Below the pieces are notes generated by a model. The model had not been told where the DNA came from. It ran no database searches and was given only the letters and a program-made list of their open reading frames with translations. A DNA stretch of 62,780 bases, taken from positions 1 to 62,780 of the forward strand of contig NZ_JANHDN010000009.1 of assembly GCF_024494565.1 (NCBI RefSeq). The letters run 5' to 3'. Positions 38,387-47,068 of this stretch are shown here, one piece after another (position 1 is the first letter of the stretch; the number at the start of each line of letters is the position of its first letter). The translations under genes were made by a program, and so were the position numbers. This stretch comes from Halorubrum rutilum (GTDB lineage: Archaea > Halobacteriota > Halobacteria > Halobacteriales > Haloferacaceae).

Positions 38387-38494
38387 GTGGCGGGCGTCGG
38401 ATAAATAGCCTCGCTATCGACCGGGGCCGCGGACCGCCGCCCGAGAGACGGTCGTCGTCGCCGGCGCGCCCCGGTCGAGGAGTGCCCCGCCGCC

Positions 38495-38749
38495 TCAGCT
38501 CGCGCTCCCGTACGTCTCCTCGAGGTACTCGACGATGTCGTCGCTCTCGGGCATCCCCTCGACCCCGTTCGCCTCGTCGACGAGGACGGGCACGCCGGTC
38601 TGCCCGCTGACCTCCTCCACCTCGGTGCGCTCGGAGTGCGAGCGCGGCACCATCACCGACTCGTACTCTAAGTCGAGGTCGGCCAGCTTCGTCTTCACCT
38701 TCGCGCAGTACGGGCAGCCCTCCAGTTCGTAGAGCGTCAGGTTTGCCAT
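38495..38749 (-). CDS. Glutaredoxin
   Basis: 84 residues from ATG 38749 (MANLTLYELEGCPYCAKVKT). The redox-active CPYC is at residues 12-15, and the cis-proline and binding loop are in GQTGVPVLVDEANGVEGMPE. A C-terminal helix (SDDIVEYLEETYG) completes the thioredoxin fold. The expected role is thiol-disulfide exchange, with gamma-glutamylcysteine or a thioredoxin-like partner in haloarchaea. It is oriented with the upstream permease gene, 95 bases away. Confidence 0.92.
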   Translation of the reverse strand: MANLTLYELEGCPYCAKVKTKLADLDLEYESVMVPRSHSERTEVEEVSGQTGVPVLVDEANGVEGMPESDDIVEYLEETYGSAS

Positions 38750-38844
38750 CACGCTCCCTACGGCGTAGACGCGTAAAGAAGTACGGTGGACGGTGCGCGC
38801 GCCGCGCACGGGCGGCGGTCCGGTCCGCCGCCGCGCCGTCCGTG

Positions 38845-40224
38845 CTACAGGATGTAGCCGGCGGTCGAGAGCACGTAGTAGGCCGCGAGCAGCGCCGCGA
38901 TGACGTACTGCCCGAGGGCGACGTCGTCGGCCTCGCCGATCGCGACCTTGATCAGCGGGAACGCGACGATGCCGGCCGCGAGCCCGTCGGCGATGGAGTA
39001 GGCGAACGGCATCACGGTGACCGTGAGCCCGGCGGAGACGGCCCACGCCGGGTCGGTCCAGTCGACCTCGACGAGCCCCTGGAGCATCATCACGCCGACG
39101 ACGATCAGCGCGATGAAGGAGGCGTACGCCGGGATCGCGGCGACGACGGGGATCGCGGCGAGCGACAGCAGGAAGAGGACCCCGACGACCAGCGCGGTCA
39201 GCCCGGTGCGGCCGCCCTCCTCGACGCCGGTCGACGACTCGATGTACGTCGTCACCGTCGAGGTGCCAAGCACCGCGCCGAACGTGGTCCCGACCGCGTC
39301 GGCCATCAGCGGCCGGTCCATGTCGGGGAGGTCGCCGTCGTCGTCGAGGAAGTCGCCGAACTGCGAGACGCCGATGAGCGTCCCGGCGGTGTCGAAGAAG
39401 TCGACGAAGAAGAACGTGAACACGACCAGGACGAACGTGAGCGGGTCGATCCCCGAGAGCCCGTCGACGAACGCGCCCGCCAGCGGCGTGATGTCGTACT
39501 GCGCGGCGGGGAGCGACTCGGGCGTGACCGTCCCGCGGGCGAACACGCCGCCGAGCGTGAGCGCCCACCCCGCGAGCGCGGTGGTGAGGACGCCGACGAT
39601 GATCGCTCCCGTCACGTTCCGCGCCCACAGCACGAACGTGAACACGAGGCCGAGCACGCCGAGGATCGCCCACGGGTTCGCGAAGACGTTCCCGAGTGCG
39701 ACGAGCGTCGCGTCGTCGTTGACGACGACCTGTAGCTCCTGGAGGCCGATGAACAGCAGGAAGAGTCCGATCCCGGCCCCGACCGACCGCTTGACCGGCT
39801 CGGGGAACAGCCGGATGACGTACTCGCGGGCGCCGATCGCGGTGAGCAGCATGAAGAGCACGCCCTCGACGAAGACGGCGGCCAGCGCCGTCTGCCACCG
39901 GACGCCGAGGCCCAACACGACGGTGAACGCGAAGAAGGCGTTGAGGCCGAGCCCGGGCGCGAGCCCGAACGGCCGGTTGGCGTAAAAGGCCATCACCAGC
40001 GTCGCCACCGCCGAGGAGAGCACCGTGGCGATGGCGATCATCTGGATCACCTCCCCCTGGCTGTACCCCTCTATCCGGATCGCGTTCGAGAGGATCGTGG
40101 GGTTGACCACGATGATGTACGACATCGCCAGAAACGTCGTGACCCCGGCGACCAGCTCCGTCCGGACGTCCGACCCGTGCGACTCGACGTCGAACCGCGC
40201 CGCCAGCGCGTCTGAAAGGCCCAT
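38845..40224 (-). CDS. NCS2-family purine permease, AzgA-like
   Basis: 459 residues with about 13 hydrophobic segments. The N-terminus MGLSDALAARFDVESHGSDV and TELVAGVTTFLAMSYIIVVN are typical of AzgA/PbuG (adenine, guanine, hypoxanthine transporters). Substrate-region motifs follow: FGLAPGLGLNAFFAFTVVLG, and TSTVTTYIESSTGVEEGGRT with the conserved Glu. Purine uptake by proton symport is expected. A TATA-like element is at 40251-40260. Its neighbour GfcR has a phosphoribosyltransferase fold, so nucleobase metabolism is a common theme. Confidence 0.9.
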   Translation of the reverse strand: MGLSDALAARFDVESHGSDVRTELVAGVTTFLAMSYIIVVNPTILSNAIRIEGYSQGEVIQMIAIATVLSSAVATLVMAFYANRPFGLAPGLGLNAFFAFTVVLGLGVRWQTALAAVFVEGVLFMLLTAIGAREYVIRLFPEPVKRSVGAGIGLFLLFIGLQELQVVVNDDATLVALGNVFANPWAILGVLGLVFTFVLWARNVTGAIIVGVLTTALAGWALTLGGVFARGTVTPESLPAAQYDITPLAGAFVDGLSGIDPLTFVLVVFTFFFVDFFDTAGTLIGVSQFGDFLDDDGDLPDMDRPLMADAVGTTFGAVLGTSTVTTYIESSTGVEEGGRTGLTALVVGVLFLLSLAAIPVVAAIPAYASFIALIVVGVMMLQGLVEVDWTDPAWAVSAGLTVTVMPFAYSIADGLAAGIVAFPLIKVAIGEADDVALGQYVIAALLAAYYVLSTAGYIL

Positions 40225-40250
40225 GTACGGACATGGCTCGTCAGTATCTC

Positions 40251-40260
40251 CACATAAGCC
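40251..40260 (-). promoter_or_regulatory. TATA-like box of the purine permease
   Basis: On the minus strand, GGCTTATGTG lies about 30 bases before ATG 40224. A second TATA-like CGCATATACG is near 40288-40297. Confidence 0.5.
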
Positions 40261-40349
40261 TTGCTGAACGAAATCGGGATGTATCCACGTATATGCGTAT
40301 TTTCATCGGTTTCTCCCCCGACGAACCGAAAAATACTGGTCGAACGTGC

Positions 40350-41063
40350 CTACTCGAACGTCGTCAGCGCGCCGACCGGGGCGTCGGTGATCGCCCTCGC
40401 GCGCTCCATCCCCTCGTCGCCGACGGCGATGAGGGTGAACACCCCGGTGACGTCGGCCTCGGCCTGGAGGGCGATGTCAAGGAGGAGCTCCTGGGTCTCG
40501 CCTGACCGGATCAGGTCGTCGACGACGAGGACGGTGTCGCCGGCGTCGACCGCGCTGGCGGGGAGGTAGTAGGTGAGCTCGATGCCGGAGGCAAGCCGCT
40601 GGCGCGACTCGATGAACTCCTCGACGGCGGTCTCCTTCGACTTCTTGGCGTACGCGAGGCGCGCGTCGAAGAAGGAGGCCATCGCCGCGCCCAGGGTGAT
40701 CCCGTCGGTGGCGGCGGTGAGGACGACGTCGGGCGACTCGAACGCGAACGTCTCCGCGGCGACCGGCGCGACGAGGTCGAGGAACGACTGGTCGAAGACG
40801 ACGCCGGAGTTGTCGACGTACCCCTCGTCGTCGAACTCGACGCGGGCGATCAGCTCGTCGGCGAGCGCGTCGCGGCCGACCGCCTCGACGACCTCGCTCG
40901 CCCGGTCGGCGCCGGGGAGCACGTGGCCGTTCACGTACCGGTTCAGGTCGCCCGACGGGAGCCCGGTCACCGCGGAGAGCTCCTCGTACGTGCGCGTCTC
41001 CTTCAGCATCCGCAACACGGCGACCGCCTGCAGCTGGAGGGCCGCCTTCTCTGCGCGGTTCAT
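40350..41063 (-). CDS. gfcR: PRTase-like transcriptional regulator GfcR
   Basis: 237 residues. The N-terminal winged-helix region (about 1-70) contains LRMLKETRTYEELSAVTGLP. It is followed by a type I phosphoribosyltransferase fold with the PRPP motif TVLVVDDLIRSGETQELLLD near residues 175-195. In Haloferax, GfcR activates genes of glucose and fructose breakdown; the PRT domain is thought to sense rather than catalyse. A TATA-like sequence TATTCATACTTG (around 41083-41094) precedes the ATG at a leaderless distance. It is upstream of, and co-directional with, the purine permease. Confidence 0.9.
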   Translation of the reverse strand: MNRAEKAALQLQAVAVLRMLKETRTYEELSAVTGLPSGDLNRYVNGHVLPGADRASEVVEAVGRDALADELIARVEFDDEGYVDNSGVVFDQSFLDLVAPVAAETFAFESPDVVLTAATDGITLGAAMASFFDARLAYAKKSKETAVEEFIESRQRLASGIELTYYLPASAVDAGDTVLVVDDLIRSGETQELLLDIALQAEADVTGVFTLIAVGDEGMERARAITDAPVGALTTFE

Positions 41064-41080
41064 GGGAATGATCGCGATCG

Positions 41081-41096
41081 CACAAGTATGAATACG
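41081..41096 (-). promoter_or_regulatory. TATA-like box of gfcR
   Basis: On the minus strand, ATTCATACTTG is about 27 bases before ATG 41063. Confidence 0.5.
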
Positions 41097-41195
41097 TCGA
41101 AGTCGATCGCGGTATCGATACCCACGTGCGTGCGTCGCACGACCGCGGATCCGGACGCCGGGCGGCGCCCCTCGACGCCGACCTCCGCGCCCGTC

Positions 41196-41651
41196 TCACT
41201 CCGCCGGCGCGTCGAAGAACGCCGCGGGATCGTCGATCGCGATCTCGACGCGGTCGCGGTCGTCGAGCGGTCGCAGCCGGACGGTGAGCGACCCGGACGC
41301 CTCGGCGGCCGCGCGCAGCGAGGCGAGGTCGTCGTCCCCGAGATACGTGGGCACGCACAGCGCCACCTCCGCCGCGTCGTCGGTGGCGACCACCAGGCGG
41401 TACGCGACGCCGCCCGCGGCGCCGGCGTACACGTCGACGCCGTCGACGGCCGCCTCGTCGACCGCCTCCAGCGCCGCGTCGAACTCCGACCCGGGCAAGA
41501 GCACGTCGATCCGGGCGGCGTCGGCGACGGGGTTCACCTGCCCCGGGTGGCCCGCGACCGCGGTCCAGCCGCGCTCTCGGTACGCCGCCGCCGTCGACTC
41601 CGCGTCCGCCTCGACCGCTCCCCACCGCGGTCCGAGATCGGGTGCGTCCAT
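41196..41651 (-). CDS. Haloarchaeal hypothetical protein (151 aa)
   Basis: MDAPDLGPRWGAVEADAEST at the start, followed by a repeating strand-helix pattern: YRERGWTAVAGHPGQVNPV, then RIDVLLPGSEFDAALEAVDE, ALCVPTYLGDDDLASLRAAA and a final acidic strand. Acidic and soluble, with one cysteine. Its pattern is that of a conserved haloarchaeal protein, but I cannot name a function. It is divergent from the dpp operon and co-directional with gfcR. Confidence 0.6.
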   Translation of the reverse strand: MDAPDLGPRWGAVEADAESTAAAYRERGWTAVAGHPGQVNPVADAARIDVLLPGSEFDAALEAVDEAAVDGVDVYAGAAGGVAYRLVVATDDAAEVALCVPTYLGDDDLASLRAAAEASGSLTVRLRPLDDRDRVEIAIDDPAAFFDAPAE

Positions 41652-41804
41652 GTCGCCCCGCTACCGCCGGCGCCCCTACATAGGCGTCGGTTTCCGCTCG
41701 CGTCGGGGTTTCGTGCCACGGCGTCGCACGACAGGGATTCGCGACGCCGTTCTGTCGCCGGATCGCCGGCAGGCGGGGCCGACAGCCCCTGTGTCGGCCG
41801 GTAG

Positions 41805-41814
41805 GTTCATAACG
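41805..41814 (+). promoter_or_regulatory. TATA-like box of the dpp operon
   Basis: GTTCATAACG is about 26 bases before ATG 41836, giving a leaderless dppA transcript. Confidence 0.5.
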
Positions 41815-41835
41815 TTCTGCTGTCTGGGATCGGCT

Positions 41836-43464
41836 ATGCCGACTGACAGCGACGAACACGTCGACAGGCGGACGGTGCTCAAGTACGCCGGGACGGCCGG
41901 CGCGGTCGGGATCGCGGGTTGCACGGGCGACGACGGCGACGGGTCGGACGGCTCCGACGGCGGCGACGGCACGGACGGCGGGGACGGTTCCGACGGCGAG
42001 GACGGCTCCGACGGGGGCGACGACGCGTTCGAGCTCGGCGTCACCATGGGGCAGATGGACTCCGGGCTCGACCCGCAGGACCACGCCGAGACGAACACCG
42101 AGATCATCACCGGGCAGCTGTACGAGGGCCTGCTCGACCGCGACAAGGAGGGCGGCATCATCGCCGGCCTCGCCGACGAGTGGGAGCGCACCGACGACGG
42201 CAGCGTCCGATTCACCCTGCGCGACGGCGTCACGTTCCACAACGGCGACGAGCTGACCGCGGAGGACGTCCGGTTCAGCATCCGCCGAATCGTCTTCAAC
42301 GACGTCGGCATCGCCAGTCCGCAGACGAACGACCTCGGCCCGGTCTCGGAGGTCACGACCGGCGACGGGGAGGTGACGGTCTCCTTCGAGGGGTACAACC
42401 CGATCGCGTTCCAGCTGTTCGCGACGAACGGCGACGTCATGCAGCGGTCGTGGGTCGAGGAGCACGGCGGCGACTACATCAACCGGAACGCCAACGGAAC
42501 GGGACCGTTCCGCCTCACCGAGTACGACTCCGGCAACGAGGTCGTCTACGGGCCGAACGAGGAGTACTGGGACGGCGCGCCCGCGGTCGACGAGCTCAGC
42601 ATGACCGCCTCCAGCGAGTCGAGCACGCGGGTCAACCAGCTGCTCGCCGAGGAGACGGACATCGTGACGAACGTCCCGCCGAACGAGGTGTCGCGGGTGA
42701 ACGGCTCCGACGTGGCGACGATCAACTCCGTGCCGAGCGCGCGGATCATCTTCCTCCAGATGCGCTACGACGTGGAGCCGTTCTCCAGCCGGCAGTTCCG
42801 GCAGGCGATGAACCACGCGGTCGACGTCGAGAGCATCATCGAGAACGTGCTCAACGGCTTCGGGAACCTCACCGCACAGCCGACCCTCGAAGGCCACGTG
42901 GGGTACAACCCCGACATCGATCCGTACCCGTACGACCCCGACGAGGCCGAGCGGCTCGTCGAGGAGTCCGGCCACGCCGGCGTGGAGATCACGCTTCAGA
43001 CGCCGATCGGGCGCTACCTCCGCGACGTCGAGATCGCGCAGGCGGCGGCCAACCAGATCGACTCGCTGTCGAACGTCTCCTGTGAGCTACAGCAGCGCGA
43101 GTTCTCCTCGCTCGTCCAGGACGTCACCGCGCCGAACATCGAGGACCGCCCGCACTTCACCCTCCTCGGGTGGGGGAACGCCGAGTTCGACGGCAGCCAG
43201 ACCCTGACGCCGTTGCTCTCCTCCGAGGGCGCGCTCACGATCTTGGAAAACGACGAGCTCGACGGGCTCCTCGACGAGGCGGAGTCGACTCAGGACCCCG
43301 ACGAGCGGGCCGACATCCTTCAGGAGGCGAACCAGCTCGCACACGACCTCGCGCCGTGGGTGTTCATGCACCAGCAGTTCAGCGTCTACGGCGTCTCCAA
43401 CGAGATATCGTGGGAGCCGCGGGCCGACGAGTTCATCGACCCGGACACGGCCACCCGACAGTAA
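41836..43464 (+). CDS. dppA: Dipeptide/oligopeptide ABC transporter substrate-binding lipoprotein
   Basis: 542 residues from ATG 41836. A Tat signal is clear: DRRTVLKYAGTAGAVGIAGC with Arg11-Arg12 and the lipobox IAGC at Cys29. A spacer of Gly/Asp/Ser repeats to about residue 62 tethers the binding domain to the membrane. The SBP_bac_5 fold follows (TGQLYEGLLDRDKEGGIIAG, VRFTLRDGVTFHNGDELTAE, MRYDVEPFSSRQFRQAMNHA). It captures peptides or similar solutes and delivers them to DppBC. It is the first gene of dppABC-dppDF. Confidence 0.92.
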   Translation: MPTDSDEHVDRRTVLKYAGTAGAVGIAGCTGDDGDGSDGSDGGDGTDGGDGSDGEDGSDGGDDAFELGVTMGQMDSGLDPQDHAETNTEIITGQLYEGLLDRDKEGGIIAGLADEWERTDDGSVRFTLRDGVTFHNGDELTAEDVRFSIRRIVFNDVGIASPQTNDLGPVSEVTTGDGEVTVSFEGYNPIAFQLFATNGDVMQRSWVEEHGGDYINRNANGTGPFRLTEYDSGNEVVYGPNEEYWDGAPAVDELSMTASSESSTRVNQLLAEETDIVTNVPPNEVSRVNGSDVATINSVPSARIIFLQMRYDVEPFSSRQFRQAMNHAVDVESIIENVLNGFGNLTAQPTLEGHVGYNPDIDPYPYDPDEAERLVEESGHAGVEITLQTPIGRYLRDVEIAQAAANQIDSLSNVSCELQQREFSSLVQDVTAPNIEDRPHFTLLGWGNAEFDGSQTLTPLLSSEGALTILENDELDGLLDEAESTQDPDERADILQEANQLAHDLAPWVFMHQQFSVYGVSNEISWEPRADEFIDPDTATRQ

Positions 43465-43494
43465 GGCGACCGCCACCTCTCCACACCGCTATTC

Positions 43495-44487
43495 ATGTCA
43501 CTCGGCAGATTCGCACTCAAAAGAAGCCTCCAGGGGGTCGGCGTCGTCTGGGGCGTCGTCACCGTCGTGTTCGCGCTCCGGTTCGTCACGCCCGGCAGCC
43601 CGATCAACGCGGTCGCCCCGCTCGACGCGTCACAGGAGACCCGACAGGCGATCGCGGCGGAGCTGGGGCTCGACCAGCCGCTGTACGTCCAGTACGGGCG
43701 GTACGTCTTCGAGCTGCTTCAGGGCGACATGGGGCGGTCGTACATCCGCGGCCAGGAGGTCACGACGCTCGTGTTCGAGCGGCTCCCGGCCACCGTCGAG
43801 CTCGCCGTCGCCGCGAGCGTCGTCGCCGTCGTGCTCGCCGTTCCGCTGGGCGTGATCAGCGCGACCCGGCGCAACGAGCCGGTCGACTACGGCGCGACGC
43901 TGCTGTCGCTCGGCGGCATCTCGACCCCGAACTTCTGGCTCGGGATCATGCTCATCCTCGTCTTCGCCGTGGAGTTCAACATTTTCAACACCAGCGGTCG
44001 CGGGGTCGCCGTCGGCGACGTCGCGCTGTCGCTCGTCACCGCCGAGCCGTTCGTCGGGACGCTGCTGACGTGGCTCGCGTACATCACGCTGCCCGCGATC
44101 GCCCTCGGCACCTACTTCATGGCGCTCATCACCCGGCTGACGCGGTCGGGGATGTTGGACGAGCTGAGCAAGGGGTACGTCCGGGCCGCGCGGGCCAAGG
44201 GGCTCCCCCGGACCCTGATCCGGTACAAACACGCGCTCCGGAACACGCTGATCCCGGTGATCACCGTCCTCGGGCTCCAGCTCGGGACGCTGATCGGCGG
44301 CGCCGTCATCACGGAGGCGGTGTTCTCGTGGCCCGGGCTCGGCACGCTCGTCATCGACAGTATCAACCAGCGCGACTGGCCGGCGCTCCAGGGCAGCCTG
44401 ATCGTCATCGGGACGAGCTTCGTCCTCGTCAACATCCTCGTCGACGTGGTGTACGCCTACCTCGACCCCGAGGTGGTGACCGACTAA
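43495..44487 (+). CDS. dppB: Peptide ABC transporter permease, DppB type
   Basis: 330 residues with six hydrophobic helices. The N-terminal signature is LGRFALKRSLQGVGVVWGVV, then FVTPGSPINAVAPLDASQET. The cytoplasmic EAA loop that contacts the ATPase reads LDELSKGYVRAARAKGLPRT, a near-perfect match to the family. It pairs with DppC to form the membrane channel. It starts 30 bases after dppA and ends one base before dppC. Confidence 0.93.
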   Translation: MSLGRFALKRSLQGVGVVWGVVTVVFALRFVTPGSPINAVAPLDASQETRQAIAAELGLDQPLYVQYGRYVFELLQGDMGRSYIRGQEVTTLVFERLPATVELAVAASVVAVVLAVPLGVISATRRNEPVDYGATLLSLGGISTPNFWLGIMLILVFAVEFNIFNTSGRGVAVGDVALSLVTAEPFVGTLLTWLAYITLPAIALGTYFMALITRLTRSGMLDELSKGYVRAARAKGLPRTLIRYKHALRNTLIPVITVLGLQLGTLIGGAVITEAVFSWPGLGTLVIDSINQRDWPALQGSLIVIGTSFVLVNILVDVVYAYLDPEVVTD

Positions 44488-44488
44488 C

Positions 44489-45508
44489 ATGGTCTCTTCA
44501 CGTGTCATACGCAATCTCAAGAAGGAGTTCAGGGGCAGCGGGCTCGCGAAGCTCGGGCTGGCGCTGGTGGCGGTCATCCTGTTGACCGCCGTGTTCGCCC
44601 CCTTTATCGCGCCGCACAACCCGACCGAACAGCAGCTCGACCAGAGCGAGCTCCCGCCGATCGGCTTCTCGCAGACGGAAGAGCGGACCACCTCGCAGAT
44701 GGTCGACGGCGAGATCCAGACGGTCACCGAGGAGGTCGAGATCACCGCCGACCCCGACCACGTGTTCGGCACCGACGGGCTCGGCCGCGACATGTTCTCG
44801 CGGGTGGTGTACGGCGCCCGCACGTCGCTCGTCGTCGGCGTCCTCGGCACGCTGCTCGCGGCGTCGATCGGCGTGCCGGTCGGCCTGCTCGCCGGCTACC
44901 ACGGCGGGCGCGTCGACGACACCCTGATGCGGATCGCGGACGTCAGCCTCGCGTTCCCCTCGCTCGTGTTGGCGGTGGCGCTGATCGGGCTCTGGGGCCG
45001 CGCGGCGGTGGCGGTCCCCGACCCGTTCGTCGCCGCCGGGCTCGCGCCGGAGATGCCCGAGAGCTTCGTGTTGCCGATAACGGTGGTGATCGTCGTCGGC
45101 CTCGTCAACTGGGTGTGGTTCGCTCGGGTCGCCCGGGGGGAAGCCCTCTCGCTGCGCAGCCAGGAGTACGTGAAGGCGTCGCGCGCGCTCGGCGCCGACG
45201 ACAACGCGATCATCCTCCGGCACGTCCTGCCGAACGCGATCACCCCGATCATCGTCCTCGGCACCGTGCAGGTGGCGGCGATCATCCTGTTAGAGAGCTC
45301 CCTGTCGTTCCTCGGCTTCTCCGGGACGACGCTCTCGTGGGGGTTCGACATCGCGCAGGGGCGCGACTACGTCTCCTCCGGCCAGTGGTGGATCGCCTCG
45401 ATCCCCGGGCTCGCGATCATGCTGTCCGTGATCGGGATCAACCTGCTCGGCGACTGGCTGCGTGACGCCTTGGACCCCGGCATCGAGGGCGAAGGGGGTG
45501 CGGCGTGA
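44489..45508 (+). CDS. dppC: Peptide ABC transporter permease, DppC type
   Basis: 339 residues. Typical DppC traits are the first helix, LAKLGLALVAVILLTAVFAP, followed by a periplasmic insertion that includes FGTDGLGRDMFSRVVYGART. The EAA loop is LRSQEYVKASRALGADDNAI. The stop TGA at 45506-45508 is also the first three bases of TGACATCCTC, the end of the adjacent IS element. The original stop or last residues may therefore have been changed by the insertion, although the end IEGEGGAA looks natural. Confidence 0.92.
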   Translation: MVSSRVIRNLKKEFRGSGLAKLGLALVAVILLTAVFAPFIAPHNPTEQQLDQSELPPIGFSQTEERTTSQMVDGEIQTVTEEVEITADPDHVFGTDGLGRDMFSRVVYGARTSLVVGVLGTLLAASIGVPVGLLAGYHGGRVDDTLMRIADVSLAFPSLVLAVALIGLWGRAAVAVPDPFVAAGLAPEMPESFVLPITVVIVVGLVNWVWFARVARGEALSLRSQEYVKASRALGADDNAIILRHVLPNAITPIIVLGTVQVAAIILLESSLSFLGFSGTTLSWGFDIAQGRDYVSSGQWWIASIPGLAIMLSVIGINLLGDWLRDALDPGIEGEGGAA

Positions 45509-45513
45509 CATCC

Positions 45514-46809
45514 TCACCCGCCGTGAGCGGCGGGGCTTCCTACAGTGGAAGGCTCGCTACGCGAGGAGGTTTCGGAACTGTACGCCGAGAGGGTCATTTG
45601 TCGGGGGTGTCGACTCGCCGCCCGGTGTTCCATGGTGGTGTCACAGCCACTCCCGTCCCCTGGCGAGTCATCGCCTGCCGGTTTCCAAGCCAGGCTCTCT
45701 CCCCACGGGTTGAGGCGACCGGCAATGTTGGCCGCCGCGTTGATATCTGCTTGATACTCAGTCACCCAACACTCGTCGTTCGTACATCGGAACGCCGCCT
45801 GCGACGACCGCGAGCCGAGATGACCACAGGCATGGCACGTTTGGCTCGTGTATGCCGGGCGCACTTTTTGTACCGGGATGCCCGCGTCGAGAGCTTTATC
45901 CTCGATACGGCCGGTGAGACGGGCAAACGCCCAGTTGTGGAGCCGCCGGTTCATCCACGCCCCATAGTCGAGATCCTCGCGGATATCGGTCAGGTCTTCG
46001 AGAACAATAACTGGGTTCTCAAAAGACCGGGCGTACTCGACGGCTTCGCGGGAGGCCTTCTCAACGATATCTGTCAGGGCGTTTTGGTAGTGGCCAAATC
46101 GGTCATCTATCCGCCACTCGGCGGCGTCACGCTCTTGGAGACGACGGAGAGTTGTGAACATCTCTTTGCGGAGGTGTCGCGCTCGACCACCATCGTAAAT
46201 GTATGGTTGGGTTGGGGTACCACTATCCGTCAGGGCACAGCCCGTCAGGAGCTTGGATTCACCGATGTCAAAACCAACTGGCGTCGGATCGTCCGGCTCT
46301 GTCGGTTCTGCGACTTCGTACTCGACGGTGACGTGGAGCACCCAGCTGGTGGGACGGTCTTGCAGTCGGAACTCGCCGACTGTCAGGTTGCCGTCGAACA
46401 GGTCGTCCCACAGTTCCCGCTGAGCGGGGTTGATGCGGAGCGGAATCCAGAAAGCGTTGCCACGGCCGGCCTGCGGAACGCGCCAGCAGAACCCGTGCTC
46501 TCGCTCTTCAGAGTGATCGATCTTGAATCCCCGATTCGTGAAACGAATCGGGTGGTCTTCGTCCAATTCCTCGGCGTTATACGTGTTCAAAAGTTCCGGG
46601 ACGTAATTTTTCAGCGCGTCTTTCGCATAAGACGTAAGAGTATATCTGGTGACAATATTATTAACAGCCGATTGCGTATCCGCCCCGCTCTCGAACGACC
46701 GAAAAAGAGCACGACGATACGTCGCCACAGTACGCTGAAGCCGACGCTCTTTGTGCGCCGTCGGCGGCGCGAGTGTGGCTTCAAGTGTTTTCGTGACCGT
46801 AGCGGTCAT
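45514..46809 (-). CDS. tnpB: TnpB RNA-guided nuclease of an IS200/IS605-type element
   Basis: 431 residues from ATG 46809 (MTATVTKTLEATLAPPTAHK). ATG 46824 is possible and lies nearer the leaderless distance from the TATA-like sequence around 46846-46856. The RuvC catalytic residues are all present: Asp in VGFDIGESKLL, Glu in VIVLEDLTDIRED and Asp in YQADINAAANI. The zinc finger CHACG and CTNDEC sits before the last one. TnpB uses a right-end RNA as guide to cut DNA. The last 100 bases overlap the hairpin of the IS end, so the 3' end of the mRNA can also be the guide RNA. Confidence 0.88.
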   Translation of the reverse strand: MTATVTKTLEATLAPPTAHKERRLQRTVATYRRALFRSFESGADTQSAVNNIVTRYTLTSYAKDALKNYVPELLNTYNAEELDEDHPIRFTNRGFKIDHSEEREHGFCWRVPQAGRGNAFWIPLRINPAQRELWDDLFDGNLTVGEFRLQDRPTSWVLHVTVEYEVAEPTEPDDPTPVGFDIGESKLLTGCALTDSGTPTQPYIYDGGRARHLRKEMFTTLRRLQERDAAEWRIDDRFGHYQNALTDIVEKASREAVEYARSFENPVIVLEDLTDIREDLDYGAWMNRRLHNWAFARLTGRIEDKALDAGIPVQKVRPAYTSQTCHACGHLGSRSSQAAFRCTNDECWVTEYQADINAAANIAGRLNPWGESLAWKPAGDDSPGDGSGCDTTMEHRAASRHPRQMTLSAYSSETSSRSEPSTVGSPAAHGG

Positions 46810-46863
46810 CCAACAATACCACATACCCTCCGAAGGTTCATAAGAATATATAATACAATCTTC

Positions 46864-47005
46864 ATGAATATCAAAAAACATCCATCTCAAGATCGAGGAA
46901 GACCAGTACGAGGCATTAAGTGGGTTCAAAAACCGACACGGTTACTCGTGGAAGATTCTTCACCTCAAGGACTACCGTACACTCGACACCAACGAGAGGC
47001 AGTAG
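46864..47005 (+). pseudogene. Small ORF broken by a frameshift at an A-run, divergent from tnpB
   Basis: The frame from ATG 46864 hits an A6 run at 46873-46878. Removing one A would give MNIKNIHLKIEEDQYEALSG and continue GFKNRHGYSWKILHLKDYRT to the TAG at 47003-47005 (46 residues). Without the change the downstream frame has no ATG, GTG or TTG. The predicted peptide looks like a small strand-helix-helix DNA-binding protein of the type seen beside haloarchaeal tnpB genes, but I cannot name it. A TATA-like CATAAG at 46839-46844 would serve ATG 46864. Confidence 0.5.
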
Positions 47006-47068
47006 ATGGACAGCCGAGTGTCGCAACTTTCCCTACCCCAAGCAGCAGGATCTCGTGCTCACAAAAAG

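Larger units (their letters stand above)
45506..47060 (-). mobile_element. IS200/IS605-type element, tnpB only, inserted in the dpp operon
   Basis: The right end (window left side) has a hairpin at 45517-45534 (CCCGCCG-TGAG-CGGCGGG) followed outward by TGACATCCTC, whose complement GAGGATGTCA also ends the second element at 54896-54905. The tnpB gene faces away from dppD. No tnpA is present, so movement would need a transposase in trans. The left end is not resolved; it lies somewhere between tnpB and dppD (46825-47060). Lower GC than the surrounding operon shows foreign origin. Confidence 0.7.
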
